Origin: Xanthomonas sacchari
GTDB lineage: Bacteria > Pseudomonadota > Gammaproteobacteria > Xanthomonadales > Xanthomonadaceae
Direction: 5' to 3'
DNA: 64,000 bases
Assembly: GCF_024266585.1 (NCBI RefSeq)
Contig: NZ_CP100647.1
Coordinates: 1,965,001 to 2,029,000 of the forward strand
A program made the translations under genes and the position numbers. Below the pieces are notes generated by a model. That model searched no databases. It was not told where the DNA came from and saw nothing but the letters and a program-made list of their open reading frames with translations. Below, one piece after another: positions 1 to 8,282 of the stretch. The stretch's first letter is position 1; each line of letters opens with the position of its first letter.

Positions 1-236
1 GTGCGCAGCGGCAGCGCCGCGGCGAAGTACAGCGGGCTGCGCGCCAGCGCGCTCAGCACCGCCTGGCCGAGTTCCTGCTTCAGCGCGGACGCGTCGGCCA
101 GTTGCAGGTTGCGCTTGACCTGCGCGCCTTGCGCGCCGACGGTCTCGCGGCCGTCCACCCAGTCGGCCGAGGCCAGCGCCTGGCGGAACTGCGCGACCTC
201 ATCGGCCGTGAGGATGTCGGGAATGTGCAGCAGCAT
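1..236 (-). CDS. piuC: PKHD-type Fe(II)/2-oxoglutarate hydroxylase, N-terminal part (PiuC/YbiX family)
   Basis: The first 78 codons of a minus-strand gene that runs off the left edge. The product begins MLLHIPDILTADEVAQFR and continues through GAQGAQVKRNLQL, which matches the start of PiuC/YbiX, an iron- and 2-oxoglutarate-dependent prolyl-hydroxylase-type dioxygenase of about 226 residues. The catalytic HxD...H region lies outside the window. The gene follows the TonB receptor on the same strand with a gap of 63 bases. The same pairing is known for fiu-ybiX and piuA-piuC, so co-transcription and iron-limited expression are likely. Its exact substrate is not known for the family. Confidence 0.85.
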   Translation of the reverse strand, partial: MLLHIPDILTADEVAQFRQALASADWVDGRETVGAQGAQVKRNLQLADASALKQELGQAVLSALARSPLYFAAALPLR

Positions 237-299
237 GGTGCGCTCCGGCGGTGGACGCCCAGGATAGAGCGTCCACCGCGCATTGGCAGAGGCGACCGG

Positions 300-2594
300 T
301 CAGAACCGGACTTCGGCGGTCAGCAGCACCGAGCGCGGCGCGCCGGGCGTGTAGCGGAAGCCGCTCTTGTTGATGGCGGAGACGTAATCCTTGTCGAACA
401 GGTTGTAGGCGTTCAGACGCAGCGCCACATGGTCGTTGACCGGGTAGCTCAGCACCGCGTCCCACACCGTGTACGACTTCACGAACGCCGGGGTGCCGAC
501 CGCGCCGTCGCGGCCGCGCTTCATCTCGCCCGAATAGCGCACGCCACCGCCGATGGTCAGCCCGAACGGCAGGGTGTAGGTGCTCCAGGCGGTGAACGCG
601 CTGTCCGGGGTGTAGGCCAGGTCCTGGCTGCCGTCCTGCGAGACCGTGGTGCCTTGCCGCACCCGCGCATCCAGCTTGGTGTAGCCGCTGGACAGCGACC
701 AGCGCTCGGTCAGCTTGCCGACCGCCGACAGTTCGATGCCCTGCACGCGCTTCTCGCCGCTCTGGTAGTACAGCCCGTCGCTGCCCTGCACGATCTCGTT
801 GTTCACGTCGGTGCGGAACAGCGCCAGGGTCGCGAACAGCGCATCGTCGAGGAAGTTCCACTTCGTGCCGACCTCGGCGGTCCTGGCCTTCTGCGGATCG
901 AAACGCGGGTTGTTGGCGTTGTTGGCCGACGCGCTCAGTTCCAGCGTGCTGCCGCCGGGCGGCTGCTGCGAGGTGGCGAAGTTGGCGTAGACGCTGACGT
1001 CCTCGTTGGCCTTGTAGACCGCGCCGAGTTTCCAGCTGAACAGCGTGTCGGCGATGTCGGTGTCCAGGCCGACCACGGTGGTGCAGGGCGCGGCGGTGGA
1101 GGTGGCCGAACTGCATACCAGGCTGTCGAAGTCGGTCTTGTAGTGGTCCGCGCGCACCCCGGCGGTGACCAGGAAACTGTCGCCGAACTTCAGCGTGTCG
1201 AAGGCATAGGCCGAGTAGGTGGTGGTGGTGCCGTGGCTGCGCGCGCCGTTGCGTGCGCTGCGTAGCGGCGTGGTGTTCCAGTCCGGCGCGTACAGGTTGG
1301 CCGGATTGGCCGCCAGCCACGCGGCACGGTCGACGAGATTGTGCCCCCAGCTGCGCAGCTCCTCGCGCGAGACTTCCACGCCGGTGCTGAGGTTGTGCCG
1401 CACCGCGCCGGTGGCGAAGTCCACGCGCAGGTTCAACTGGTCGGCGAGCAGGGTGTACTGCTGGTCCTTGAAGGTCGGCAGGCTGCGCGCCACCGTCCAG
1501 GTCGTCGGATCGGCCGGATTCGGCGTGCGCAGGTTGGCGGCGTTGGGCATGAACGCGAACAGCAGGTAATCCTGTTCGTTGCGGCCCCAGCGCGCGGTGT
1601 TGGTCAGCTTGACCGCGTCGGACACGTCGTGTTCGATGCGGAAGGTGGCCATCTTCGCGGTCACGTCGTCGTGGTCGGCGCGGGTGCCGTAGAAGTTGGC
1701 GCTGTCCACGCGTGCGGCGGCGCCGAGCCACGGCCGCGTGGGATCCGGCGAGCTGTAGCCGGGCAGGCCGATGGTCGGCACGCCGCCGTCGGGCACGTTG
1801 TCCTGCTTCACGTACAGCAGGTCGAGCAGGTAGCGCGTGTCGGTGCCCAGGCCGAAGGCCAGCGACGAGGCCAGGCCCCAGCGCTTGTTGGCGACATGGT
1901 CGCGGCCGATGGCGTCGCTGTCCTGGCCCATCGCGTTGATGCGCAGCGCGCTGCTGGCGCCCAGGCTCTGGTTCCAGTCCGCGGTCGCGCGACGCTGGCC
2001 GTGGTCGCCGCCGGACAGCGTGGCGCTGGTGGCGTCGTCCAGGTGCGCCTGCTTGGTCACCAGGTTGATCGCGCCGGTCGGCGCGCTGCGGCCGTTGTCG
2101 GTGCCGGCCGGGCCTTTCTCGACCTCGATCTGTTCGATATTGAACACGTCGCGGGAGATCGAGCCGAGGTCGCGCAGCCCATCGACGAAGATGCTGCTGG
2201 AGCTGTCGAAGCCGCGCATGTAGATCGCGTCGCCGGTGCTGGTGTTGCCGTTCTCGCCGACATAGAACGTGCCGACCCCCGGGCTGTTGCGCAGCGCCTC
2301 GGTCAGGGTGGTCGCGCCCTGCTCGTTGAACAGGTCCTTGCCGATGATGTTGAGGGTCTGCGGGGTGTCGATCAGCGGCTGGGTGAACTTCGGCGAATCC
2401 GGCACTTCCACCAGGTAGCGCTTGGCGCGCTGGGCCTGTACGTCGACCTGGTCGAGGGTGGTGGGCTGGTCGGCCGTCGCGGCGTGCGCGGAGGAGAGCA
2501 GGCTCAGGCCGCCGAGCAGCATGGCGGTGGTGAGGGTCGGTGCCGCGGCCTGGCGGGTCACGGGATGTTTGCGGCGCTTGATCGAGGAGGTCAT
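300..2594 (-). CDS. TonB-dependent siderophore receptor (Fiu/PiuA-like)
   Basis: Outer-membrane gated receptor of 764 residues that imports ferric siderophore, probably catecholate type. I chose the ATG at 2594 because the encoded protein then starts MTSSIKRRK and has a normal signal peptide (hydrophobic run LLGGLSLLSSAHA, cleavage near residue 40). The longer reading from 2639 adds 15 unlikely residues. A plug domain follows with the siderophore-receptor signatures DTPQTLNIIGKDL and EVEKGPAG, then a 22-strand-sized barrel ending in the expected C-terminal phenylalanine (LLTAEVRF). It is followed by the piuC-type gene, and a candidate Fur box lies 147 bases upstream. The ligand cannot be read from the sequence. 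Confidence 0.9.
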   Translation of the reverse strand: MTSSIKRRKHPVTRQAAAPTLTTAMLLGGLSLLSSAHAATADQPTTLDQVDVQAQRAKRYLVEVPDSPKFTQPLIDTPQTLNIIGKDLFNEQGATTLTEALRNSPGVGTFYVGENGNTSTGDAIYMRGFDSSSSIFVDGLRDLGSISRDVFNIEQIEVEKGPAGTDNGRSAPTGAINLVTKQAHLDDATSATLSGGDHGQRRATADWNQSLGASSALRINAMGQDSDAIGRDHVANKRWGLASSLAFGLGTDTRYLLDLLYVKQDNVPDGGVPTIGLPGYSSPDPTRPWLGAAARVDSANFYGTRADHDDVTAKMATFRIEHDVSDAVKLTNTARWGRNEQDYLLFAFMPNAANLRTPNPADPTTWTVARSLPTFKDQQYTLLADQLNLRVDFATGAVRHNLSTGVEVSREELRSWGHNLVDRAAWLAANPANLYAPDWNTTPLRSARNGARSHGTTTTYSAYAFDTLKFGDSFLVTAGVRADHYKTDFDSLVCSSATSTAAPCTTVVGLDTDIADTLFSWKLGAVYKANEDVSVYANFATSQQPPGGSTLELSASANNANNPRFDPQKARTAEVGTKWNFLDDALFATLALFRTDVNNEIVQGSDGLYYQSGEKRVQGIELSAVGKLTERWSLSSGYTKLDARVRQGTTVSQDGSQDLAYTPDSAFTAWSTYTLPFGLTIGGGVRYSGEMKRGRDGAVGTPAFVKSYTVWDAVLSYPVNDHVALRLNAYNLFDKDYVSAINKSGFRYTPGAPRSVLLTAEVRF

Positions 2595-3135
2595 GGGCGG
2601 TTCGGTTTGCAGGATGGATGACGCCCCGGCCGCAGACACCGACCGTCCCTCAGTGGGAGCGGGCGCGGCGCCGGGATCGGGCGGCAGTGCGAAAGGGTGT
2701 CTGCCGCGAGAGCGATGCGGGCAGTCCGTTCATTTTCCATGCAAATGCGAATTGTTTGCAATATCTTTGTCGTTTTGTACCGGCGATCTCATTGCCGCAT
2801 GGCCGTTGATGCCCGAAAAGGTGTCCGCTGCCGGTCGGTTGAGCGGGGGCCGGGTTCGGGTTCGGACGGCGTCTGGAGCGCTACCGGAGGGGCGAGCCGG
2901 ACAGGATGTCCGTGGCGATGTTGGTCCTACGCTCGACAGCGGGGGCGGGGCCAAGATGCGAACCCCGCAGGATGGTGCGTGGCCGCGAGGATGGCCGCCG
3001 ACACCACCGGCGTCGGAGTACGCAGGGGTGTCGGGGCGAAACGCGCGCAGGCGACGCGGTGTGGCCGGAAGAGGCCGGCATGACGCGCCATCGGGTCGAT
3101 CACCGCGACCCAGGCGCGGTCAAGGCGAGAAAGCG
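2595..3135. other. Intergenic region without a supported gene
   Basis: About 540 bases between the receptor start and the 3' end of the secreted protein gene. Apart from the candidate Fur box and the surrounding AT-rich patch (2730-2800), which probably holds the receptor promoter, I see no convincing gene. The short open frames here overlap on both strands and lack ribosome binding sites or recognisable domains. Confidence 0.6.
2741..2759 (-). promoter_or_regulatory. Candidate Fur box upstream of the siderophore receptor
   Basis: An AT-rich 19-base imperfect palindrome (GCAAATGCGAATTGTTTGC) in an otherwise GC-rich spacer. Its outer arms GCAAA and TTTGC are perfect inverted repeats, and its size and spacing resemble a Fur site. 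It lies upstream of an iron-uptake gene, where Fur control is expected. The match to the GATAATGATAATCATTATC consensus is only partial. Confidence 0.45.
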
Positions 3136-4179
3136 CTAATCGAGTTTTCCCTCGGACCAGCAGATCTCCCAGGTGTTCGGATCGCCGGATCCGCTGCACC
3201 CATAGCGAATGGAAATCGTGGGCAGGATTCCGTCCAGGCTGCCGTAAATGTTGGTCAGAAAGCCGGGTTCGACTTCCACCGGTTTGATGTGCGCGCTGTC
3301 CAACACCTTGGTCCAGGTGCCGGTAAACGCGTCCTCTCCTTCCGCGCGATAAACGCACACGCCCTTTGCCGTACCCCACTCTGGATAGGCGGGGCCATAG
3401 CTGGAGTCCAGATGGGCCTCGCAGACGCTGGCCATGTAATAAAAATAGTGCCCGTTGTAGGATCCTGGCGCAAAGCCGAGCGCGGGCTTGGCATGCGAGA
3501 TGCCGCTTTGCCCGTTCAAGGTGAGGCCGTTCTGGCTGAGCTTCCGCTTCTCGCCGAAGTTGATTGCGTCCGGCGACTCCCGGTAGAAATAACTGATGTC
3601 GCCGTTGCCATCCACATAGGTGTAGACGGTTCTGATGCCGGCTGCGCCGTCCGCGCTCCAGGCAACGGATTGTCCTGTGCCATAGGTGCCGGGATCGCCG
3701 TCATGGATCACGGGCGCGTCGTGCTTCTTCCAGTTGATTCCATCGTTCGAAAACGCCACGGCGATGCGATTGTCGATGCCGTTGCTGCCAGGCCGCTCCG
3801 TGGTGTAGTACATCACGTAGCTGTAGTCCTGGCCTTGGTAATTCCAATGTCCACGGGTCACCGTGGGGTCGCAGGTGTGGACGCCCTCCCAGGTGAGCGG
3901 GCGTGCACCGCGCAAGAACTGATTGGCTTGAAGGACAATCACGGGAGCGCTCCAACTGCCCGTTCCCGTGCGCTCGCGGTACTTGACGACGTCATGGCCA
4001 TTCAGATGGCCGCACCACCACACTTTCTCTTTTCCATCCAGATCGATGAGCGAGCTGGGGGAGTAGTCCCACCCGGGCTGGTCGAATAGCAGTTCGCCTT
4101 CGGAAAAAGCAGCGGCGTACGCCATGGGATGAGCGGCCGCGAAGAGCACGCCAATGGAAAGGAGAAGAGGAGTGCGCAT
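3136..4179 (-). CDS. Secreted protein of unknown function, beta-propeller/glycosidase-like
   Basis: A 347-residue protein with a clear signal peptide (MRTPLLLSIGVLFAAAHPMAYA, cleavage near 22). The mature part is rich in Trp, Tyr, Gly and Asp and carries repeated short segments such as SNDGINWKKHD, SYVMYYTTERPG and HYFYYMAS. These resemble the blades of five-bladed propellers of GH32/43/68-type glycosidases. No catalytic triad could be assigned. Four cysteines (near residues 56, 99, 254 and 272) plus two near the C-terminus suggest disulfides in an exported protein. The gene is visibly lower in GC than its neighbours and stands alone, which suggests horizontal acquisition. Function is not recognised. 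Confidence 0.75.
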   Translation of the reverse strand: MRTPLLLSIGVLFAAAHPMAYAAAFSEGELLFDQPGWDYSPSSLIDLDGKEKVWWCGHLNGHDVVKYRERTGTGSWSAPVIVLQANQFLRGARPLTWEGVHTCDPTVTRGHWNYQGQDYSYVMYYTTERPGSNGIDNRIAVAFSNDGINWKKHDAPVIHDGDPGTYGTGQSVAWSADGAAGIRTVYTYVDGNGDISYFYRESPDAINFGEKRKLSQNGLTLNGQSGISHAKPALGFAPGSYNGHYFYYMASVCEAHLDSSYGPAYPEWGTAKGVCVYRAEGEDAFTGTWTKVLDSAHIKPVEVEPGFLTNIYGSLDGILPTISIRYGCSGSGDPNTWEICWSEGKLD

Positions 4180-4402
4180 TCGCTGGACCGTCGCTGAGTC
4201 GAATCAGTATAGGTGAATCGGCGCAAGCGAAGGCTGGCGAACCAGCCAATTCGATACGCGGATGGCTTGCGATTGTCATGGTTCGCGAACGCCGCGAAAC
4301 AAGCGCATGGCGGTCGCGCATGCGCTTGCATTGGGGGCGAGCGAATCGCCTTCCCCATGCTGCCGCGCCGTGGTGCCGCGATGCTTGCAGCGTCGAGCGA
4401 AC

Positions 4403-5899
4403 TCAGGCCGCCGCGGCCTGCGCCAAGCGTGGGCCTTCGCGCAGGGCGCGGCCGATCAGCCCGACCAGCAGGTCCAGCTCTTCGCTGTCCATCGCGAAGT
4501 GCGGGGTGAAGCGCAGCGAGTTCTCGCCGCCGTGGATCACGTTGACGCCGTGCTGGCGCAGCCACTCCTCGGTCGAACCGGCGCCGTAGCACTTGTACTG
4601 CGGGGCCAGCGCGCAGGAGAACAGCAGGCCGGTGCCCTGCACCTGGGTGATGGCGCCGCCGAGCTCGGCCTTGAGCTTTTCCAGCTTCTGCACCGCCTCG
4701 GCGCCGCGCTCGCGGATGTTGGCGCGCACCTGCGGGGTCAGCTGCGCCAGGGTGGCGGTGGCCACGTCCAGCGCGCGCGGGTTGCTGGTCATGGTGTTGC
4801 CGTAGGTGCCCTTGCGGTACACCTGCGCCGCGTGCTCGGTCACCGCCAGCACCGACAGCGGGTACTGTGCGGCGTTGAGCGCCTTGGAGTAGGTTTCCAG
4901 GTCCGGCGGGTCCAGTTGCTCGAAGCCGGGATAGTCCACCACCGAGAGCACGCCGTGCGCGCGCAGGCCGGCCTGGATCGAGTCGACCAGCAGCAGGCTG
5001 CCGTGGTTGCGGGTCAGTTCGCGCGCGGCGGCGTAGAACGCCGGCGGCAGCGCGCGGCCGGGGTCGCCTTCGCCCATCACCGGCTCCAGGAATACCGCTT
5101 CGATGAACCAGCCGTGCTGCTCGGCCTCGGCGAAGGCGCGGCGCAGCGCCTCCACGTCGTAGGGCGCGATGGCGATCAGCGAATCCTCGCCGCGGTAGCT
5201 GGCCAGGTGCTGCAGATAGGTCTTGCGGCTGGAGTCGGAGTACATGCCCGGCCGGTCGGTGCGGCCGTGGAAGCTGCCCTTGACCACCAGCCGCTTGATC
5301 TTGGCGCCGGCGTGGCGCGCGCCCGGGTCGGTCTGCAGCTTGGCGTTGATGTCGACGATGCGCGCGGCCAGGCCCACCGCTTCGGAACCGGAGTTGAGGC
5401 ACATGAAGCGTGCATACGGACAGCCGCCGCGGCGGTGGCCGATCTCCGCGCGCAGCGCGCGCTCGAAGCGCAACTGCGACAGGTTGGGGGTCATCACGTT
5501 GGCCATCACCTGCGGCCGCGCCATCGCCTCCAGCACCGCCTCCGGGGTGTGGCCGAAGCCGAGCATGCCGTAGCCGCCGGCGTCGTACAGCACGGCGCCC
5601 TTCAGCGTGACCACCCACGGGCCGCGCGCGCTCAGCGCCACGTAGGGGGTGACCGCGTCGTCGGCGTAGAAATTGACGAAGCCGGCCTGCAGGTGGCGGA
5701 TCTGTTCGGCTTCGTCCAGTTCCAGCAACTCGCCGAATTCGGCAGCGATGCGTGCATAGTCTTCGCCCGCCGCGTCGATCGCGGCGCGCAGCGCCGGATG
5801 CGAGGCCGCCAGGCGCTCGATGCTGGCGTCGTCCAGGCCATGGGTCAGGCGGTCGCCGGCGTGGGCACGGAGCGGGGCGAGCGGGCCGAGTACGGTCAT
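4403..5899 (-). CDS. Class III (PLP-dependent) aminotransferase
   Basis: A 498-residue fold-type I aminotransferase. The ATG at 5899 is preceded by a good Shine-Dalgarno sequence (CAGGAG, about 8 bases upstream), so the longer open frame to 5998 is rejected. Visible family features are the small-domain start, GGYGMLGFGHTP (substrate/PLP entrance), NSGSEAVGLAARI (phosphate-binding segment), FLEPVMGEG, the Asp in LLLVDSIQAGL, and the probable Schiff-base lysine in ETYSKALNA. The length is slightly above the 400-460 usual for ornithine- or lysine-type members because of an N-terminal extension of about 90 residues. Substrate unknown. It is divergent from an Lrp/AsnC regulator, its probable controller. 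Confidence 0.85.
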   Translation of the reverse strand: MTVLGPLAPLRAHAGDRLTHGLDDASIERLAASHPALRAAIDAAGEDYARIAAEFGELLELDEAEQIRHLQAGFVNFYADDAVTPYVALSARGPWVVTLKGAVLYDAGGYGMLGFGHTPEAVLEAMARPQVMANVMTPNLSQLRFERALRAEIGHRRGGCPYARFMCLNSGSEAVGLAARIVDINAKLQTDPGARHAGAKIKRLVVKGSFHGRTDRPGMYSDSSRKTYLQHLASYRGEDSLIAIAPYDVEALRRAFAEAEQHGWFIEAVFLEPVMGEGDPGRALPPAFYAAARELTRNHGSLLLVDSIQAGLRAHGVLSVVDYPGFEQLDPPDLETYSKALNAAQYPLSVLAVTEHAAQVYRKGTYGNTMTSNPRALDVATATLAQLTPQVRANIRERGAEAVQKLEKLKAELGGAITQVQGTGLLFSCALAPQYKCYGAGSTEEWLRQHGVNVIHGGENSLRFTPHFAMDSEELDLLVGLIGRALREGPRLAQAAAA

Positions 5900-5928
5900 G
5901 CAAGATCTCCTGAAGGCGGGCTGTCTGG

Positions 5929-5963
5929 CGACGATCCTCCCTATTATCGGGACAGGATCGTCG
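5929..5963. promoter_or_regulatory. Inverted repeat, candidate operator between aminotransferase and AsnC gene
   Basis: Perfect 10-base arms CGACGATCCT and AGGATCGTCG separated by 15 bases, 29 bases upstream of the aminotransferase start. The position suits an operator or promoter-overlapping site for the divergent Lrp/AsnC-family regulator. Confidence 0.5.
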
Positions 5964-5998
5964 AATGGCAGCGTGAATCCGTGCAGGAATTGACGCAA

Positions 5999-6017
5999 TT
6001 TCGTCGATTCGACGAAA
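5999..6017. promoter_or_regulatory. Perfect palindrome, candidate Lrp/AsnC autoregulatory operator
   Basis: TTTCGTCGA-T-TCGACGAAA: 9-base arms around a single central base, ending 10 bases before the regulator's ATG. Lrp/AsnC proteins bind short dyads of this kind and are commonly autoregulated. The core CGTCGA resembles, but does not equal, the arms of the upstream repeat at 5929-5963. Confidence 0.6.
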
Positions 6018-6027
6018 ATCCCTGGCC

Positions 6028-6459
6028 ATGAAGATCACCGCCTCCGACGACGCCCTGCTGTCGCTGCTGCGCGAGGACGCGCGCGCCTCCACCGCGCAGA
6101 TCGCCCGCCGCCTCGGCCTGTCGCGCACCACCGTGCAGAGCCGGATCGAGCGCCTGGAGCGCGAGGGCGTGATCTGCGGCTACACCGTGCGCACCCGCGA
6201 CGACTACGAGCAGGGCCATATCCGCGCGCATATCCTGATCACCGTGCTGCCGAAGAAGATGACCTCGGTGGTCAAGGCGCTGCGCGAGATCGACGCGGTG
6301 CGCGTGCTGCATTCGGTCAGCGGCTCCTTCGACCTGATCGCGCTGGGCGTGGTGCCGGGGGTCAACGACATGGACGAACTGACCGATCGCATCGGCGCGC
6401 TGGACGGGGTGGAGCGCACGACCTCGTCGATCATTCTGTCCACCAAGTTCGAGCGTTGA
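6028..6459 (+). CDS. Lrp/AsnC-family transcriptional regulator
   Basis: A 143-residue protein of standard family length. The N-terminal winged helix-turn-helix includes ARASTAQIARRLGLSRTTVQ (about 17-36), and the C-terminal RAM effector domain contains HILITVLPKK and VRVLHSVSGSFDLIALG. It probably senses an amino acid. Divergence from the aminotransferase gene and the palindromes in the 128-base spacer suggest local and autogenous control. The stop codon lies only 8 bases before a GGGATTGG-type repeat and 104 bases before the TTG of queA. Confidence 0.9.
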   Translation: MKITASDDALLSLLREDARASTAQIARRLGLSRTTVQSRIERLEREGVICGYTVRTRDDYEQGHIRAHILITVLPKKMTSVVKALREIDAVRVLHSVSGSFDLIALGVVPGVNDMDELTDRIGALDGVERTTSSIILSTKFER

Positions 6460-6467
6460 AGGCTGGG

Positions 6468-6556
6468 AGTCGGGATTGGGGATTGGGGATTGGCAAGAGC
6501 TGGATCCCGCTTCATGCCTTGGACAATCCCCAATCCCGAATCTCCAATCCCGGCGC
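6468..6556. repeat. GGGATTGG/CCAATCCC inverted repeat, copy a
   Basis: Left arm made of iterated GGGATTGGGGATTGG units and right arm CCCCAATCCCGAATCTCC, about 35 bases apart, between the AsnC gene and queA. One copy of a family also present near 8.2, 20.8, 22.0, 25.9, 26.6, 27.8 and 37.8 kb. Confidence 0.8.
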
Positions 6557-6596
6557 CGCTACAATGTTCGGCCCATTCCCGATTTTTGCCGGCGCC

Positions 6597-7646
6597 TTGA
6601 AGAAGTCCGATTTCCACTACGACCTGCCCGAGGAACTGATCGCGCAGGCGCCGTTGGCCGAGCGCTCGGCCAGCCGGCTGCTGCTGGTGCCGCCGGCGCC
6701 GGCACCCTTCGATGACCGCCACGTCCGCGATCTGCCGGAGTTGCTGCGTGCCGGCGATCTGCTGATCTTCAACGACACGCGGGTGATTCCGGCGCGGCTG
6801 TTCGGGCAGAAGCGCACCGGCGGTCGGGTCGAGATCCTGATCGAGCGGCTGCTCGGCGGCCAGCGCGCGCGGGCGCAGTTGGGCGTGAGCAAGTCGCCCA
6901 AGGCCGGGGCGCGCATCGCCCTGGACGCCGGCGGCGAGGCCGAGGTGCTGGGCCGCGATGGCGAGTTCTACCGGTTGCAGTTCCATGTGGACGGCGCGCT
7001 GGAGCACTGGCTGCAGCAGGCCGGGCGGTTGCCGTTGCCGCCGTACATCCGCCGCGAGCCTGGGCTGGACGACCGCGAGCGCTACCAGACCGTGTTCGCG
7101 CGCGAGGCCGGCGCGGTCGCCGCGCCGACCGCCGGACTGCATTTCGATGCGCCGTTGCTGCAGGCGCTGCAGCAGCGCGGCGTCGAGGTCGGGCATGTGA
7201 CCCTGCACGTCGGCGCCGGCACCTTCCAGCCGGTGCGGGTGGAGGCGCTGGAACAGCACCAGATGCACCGCGAGTGGCTCAACGTCGGCGCCAGCCTGGT
7301 CGAGCAGGTGCGGCGCACGCGCGCGGCCGGCGGCCGCGTGATCGCGGTCGGGACCACGGTAGTGCGCGCGCTGGAAAGCGCGTCCAAGGACGGCGAACTG
7401 CATCCGTTCGCCGGCGAGACGCAGATCTTCATCCTGCCCGGCTACCGCATCCGCAGCGTTGACGCGATGGTGACCAATTTCCATCTGCCGGAAAGCACGC
7501 TGCTGATGATGGTCTCGGCCTTCGCCGGCCGCGAACGCATCTTCGCCGCCTATCGCCACGCCATCGCCCAGCGCTACCGCTTCTTCAGCTATGGCGATGC
7601 GATGCTGCTGTGGAGCAGCGAGACCCCGGCAGGCCACGCGGGGTGA
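6597..7646 (+). CDS. queA: S-adenosylmethionine:tRNA ribosyltransferase-isomerase
   Basis: Transfers and isomerises the ribose of SAM onto 7-aminomethyl-deazaguanine in tRNA, giving epoxyqueuosine. Conserved segments read clearly: DFHYDLPEELIAQ at the N-terminus, LLIFNDTRVIPARLFG, GAVAAPTAGLHFD, VTLHVGAGTFQPVR, VTNFHLPESTLLMMVSAFAG and YRFFSYGDAMLL. The family begins at KKSDFHYDLPEE, so I prefer the TTG at 6597 (349 residues). An in-frame ATG at 6564 lies inside TACAATG, which itself looks like a -10 element, so it may be promoter rather than start. No Shine-Dalgarno sequence is evident for either. The other genes usual beside queA (tgt, yajC) are not in the window. Confidence 0.9.
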   Translation: MKKSDFHYDLPEELIAQAPLAERSASRLLLVPPAPAPFDDRHVRDLPELLRAGDLLIFNDTRVIPARLFGQKRTGGRVEILIERLLGGQRARAQLGVSKSPKAGARIALDAGGEAEVLGRDGEFYRLQFHVDGALEHWLQQAGRLPLPPYIRREPGLDDRERYQTVFAREAGAVAAPTAGLHFDAPLLQALQQRGVEVGHVTLHVGAGTFQPVRVEALEQHQMHREWLNVGASLVEQVRRTRAAGGRVIAVGTTVVRALESASKDGELHPFAGETQIFILPGYRIRSVDAMVTNFHLPESTLLMMVSAFAGRERIFAAYRHAIAQRYRFFSYGDAMLLWSSETPAGHAG

Positions 7647-7828
7647 GTGTGTTGCGCGCACCGCCGCGCGTTCTTGTGGACGACGCGCTGCCTGCGATGC
7701 AGCGGGCCGTCGCCCGCTCGCTGGCGCGTGCGTCGACACCAACGCCGACGCGCTGACCGCCGCCGTCGCGGCGATGCGACGAAGGCGCGGACGCTGATGC
7801 GCCGCGTGCGGCGTCCGTCTGGGGCGCG

Positions 7829-8020
7829 GTGTTCGGCGGCAGCTCCAGCCCCGGGCCGGTGTCCTTCGACAATCCACAATCCTGCACCGAACTCGATCAC
7901 TCGGACGTGGCGCCGGCGTACATCGCCCTGGACGGCAGCACCGCCGAGCATTTGAGGGTCGAGGCCCACACCCCGTCCTCGTGGTTGGCCTGTTCGGAAA
8001 TCGAGGTCTACGGCGAGCGA
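7829..8020 (+). pseudogene. Degraded fragment of a carbohydrate-binding (discoidin-like) domain
   Basis: The frame reads SCTELDHSDVAPAYIALDGS and HTPSSWLACSEIEVYG, which resembles the end of an F5/8-type C (discoidin-like) domain of a secreted enzyme. It has no start codon context and the reading is broken just upstream, where similar-looking coding shifts frame near 7790. The downstream part runs into unrelated sequence and a repeat. It is best read as a remnant. The rest of the 636-base stretch between queA and the DUF885 gene holds only a half copy of the CCAATCCC repeat (8248-8281). Confidence 0.35.
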
Positions 8021-8282
8021 GCAGTGCAGGCGCCGCCGCCGACCGCGGCGGCGCCTGGCGAAAACGCCTTCGCGTTGCCGGCCCCGCGCCGGGGTGGCGC
8101 GGTCGCGGCGCGATCGCAGCGAGATGGCCGATCTGCGCTGCGTCCCGTCAATTGCAGCAACACAGTTCCGGCGTCATCCGTTTTCGCCGTCTCCGGCAGC
8201 CCCCTCAACCGAGGGAGCTTTTCTCCCGGCGCCTCGGCGCCGCCGCCGTTGCCAATCCCCGATCCCGACTCCCCAATCCCGA

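Noticed and set aside
102-1265. 387-codon open frame opposite the siderophore receptor
   Set aside because: Arg/Gly/Val-rich shadow of the receptor in a GC-rich genome; no domain, no start context.
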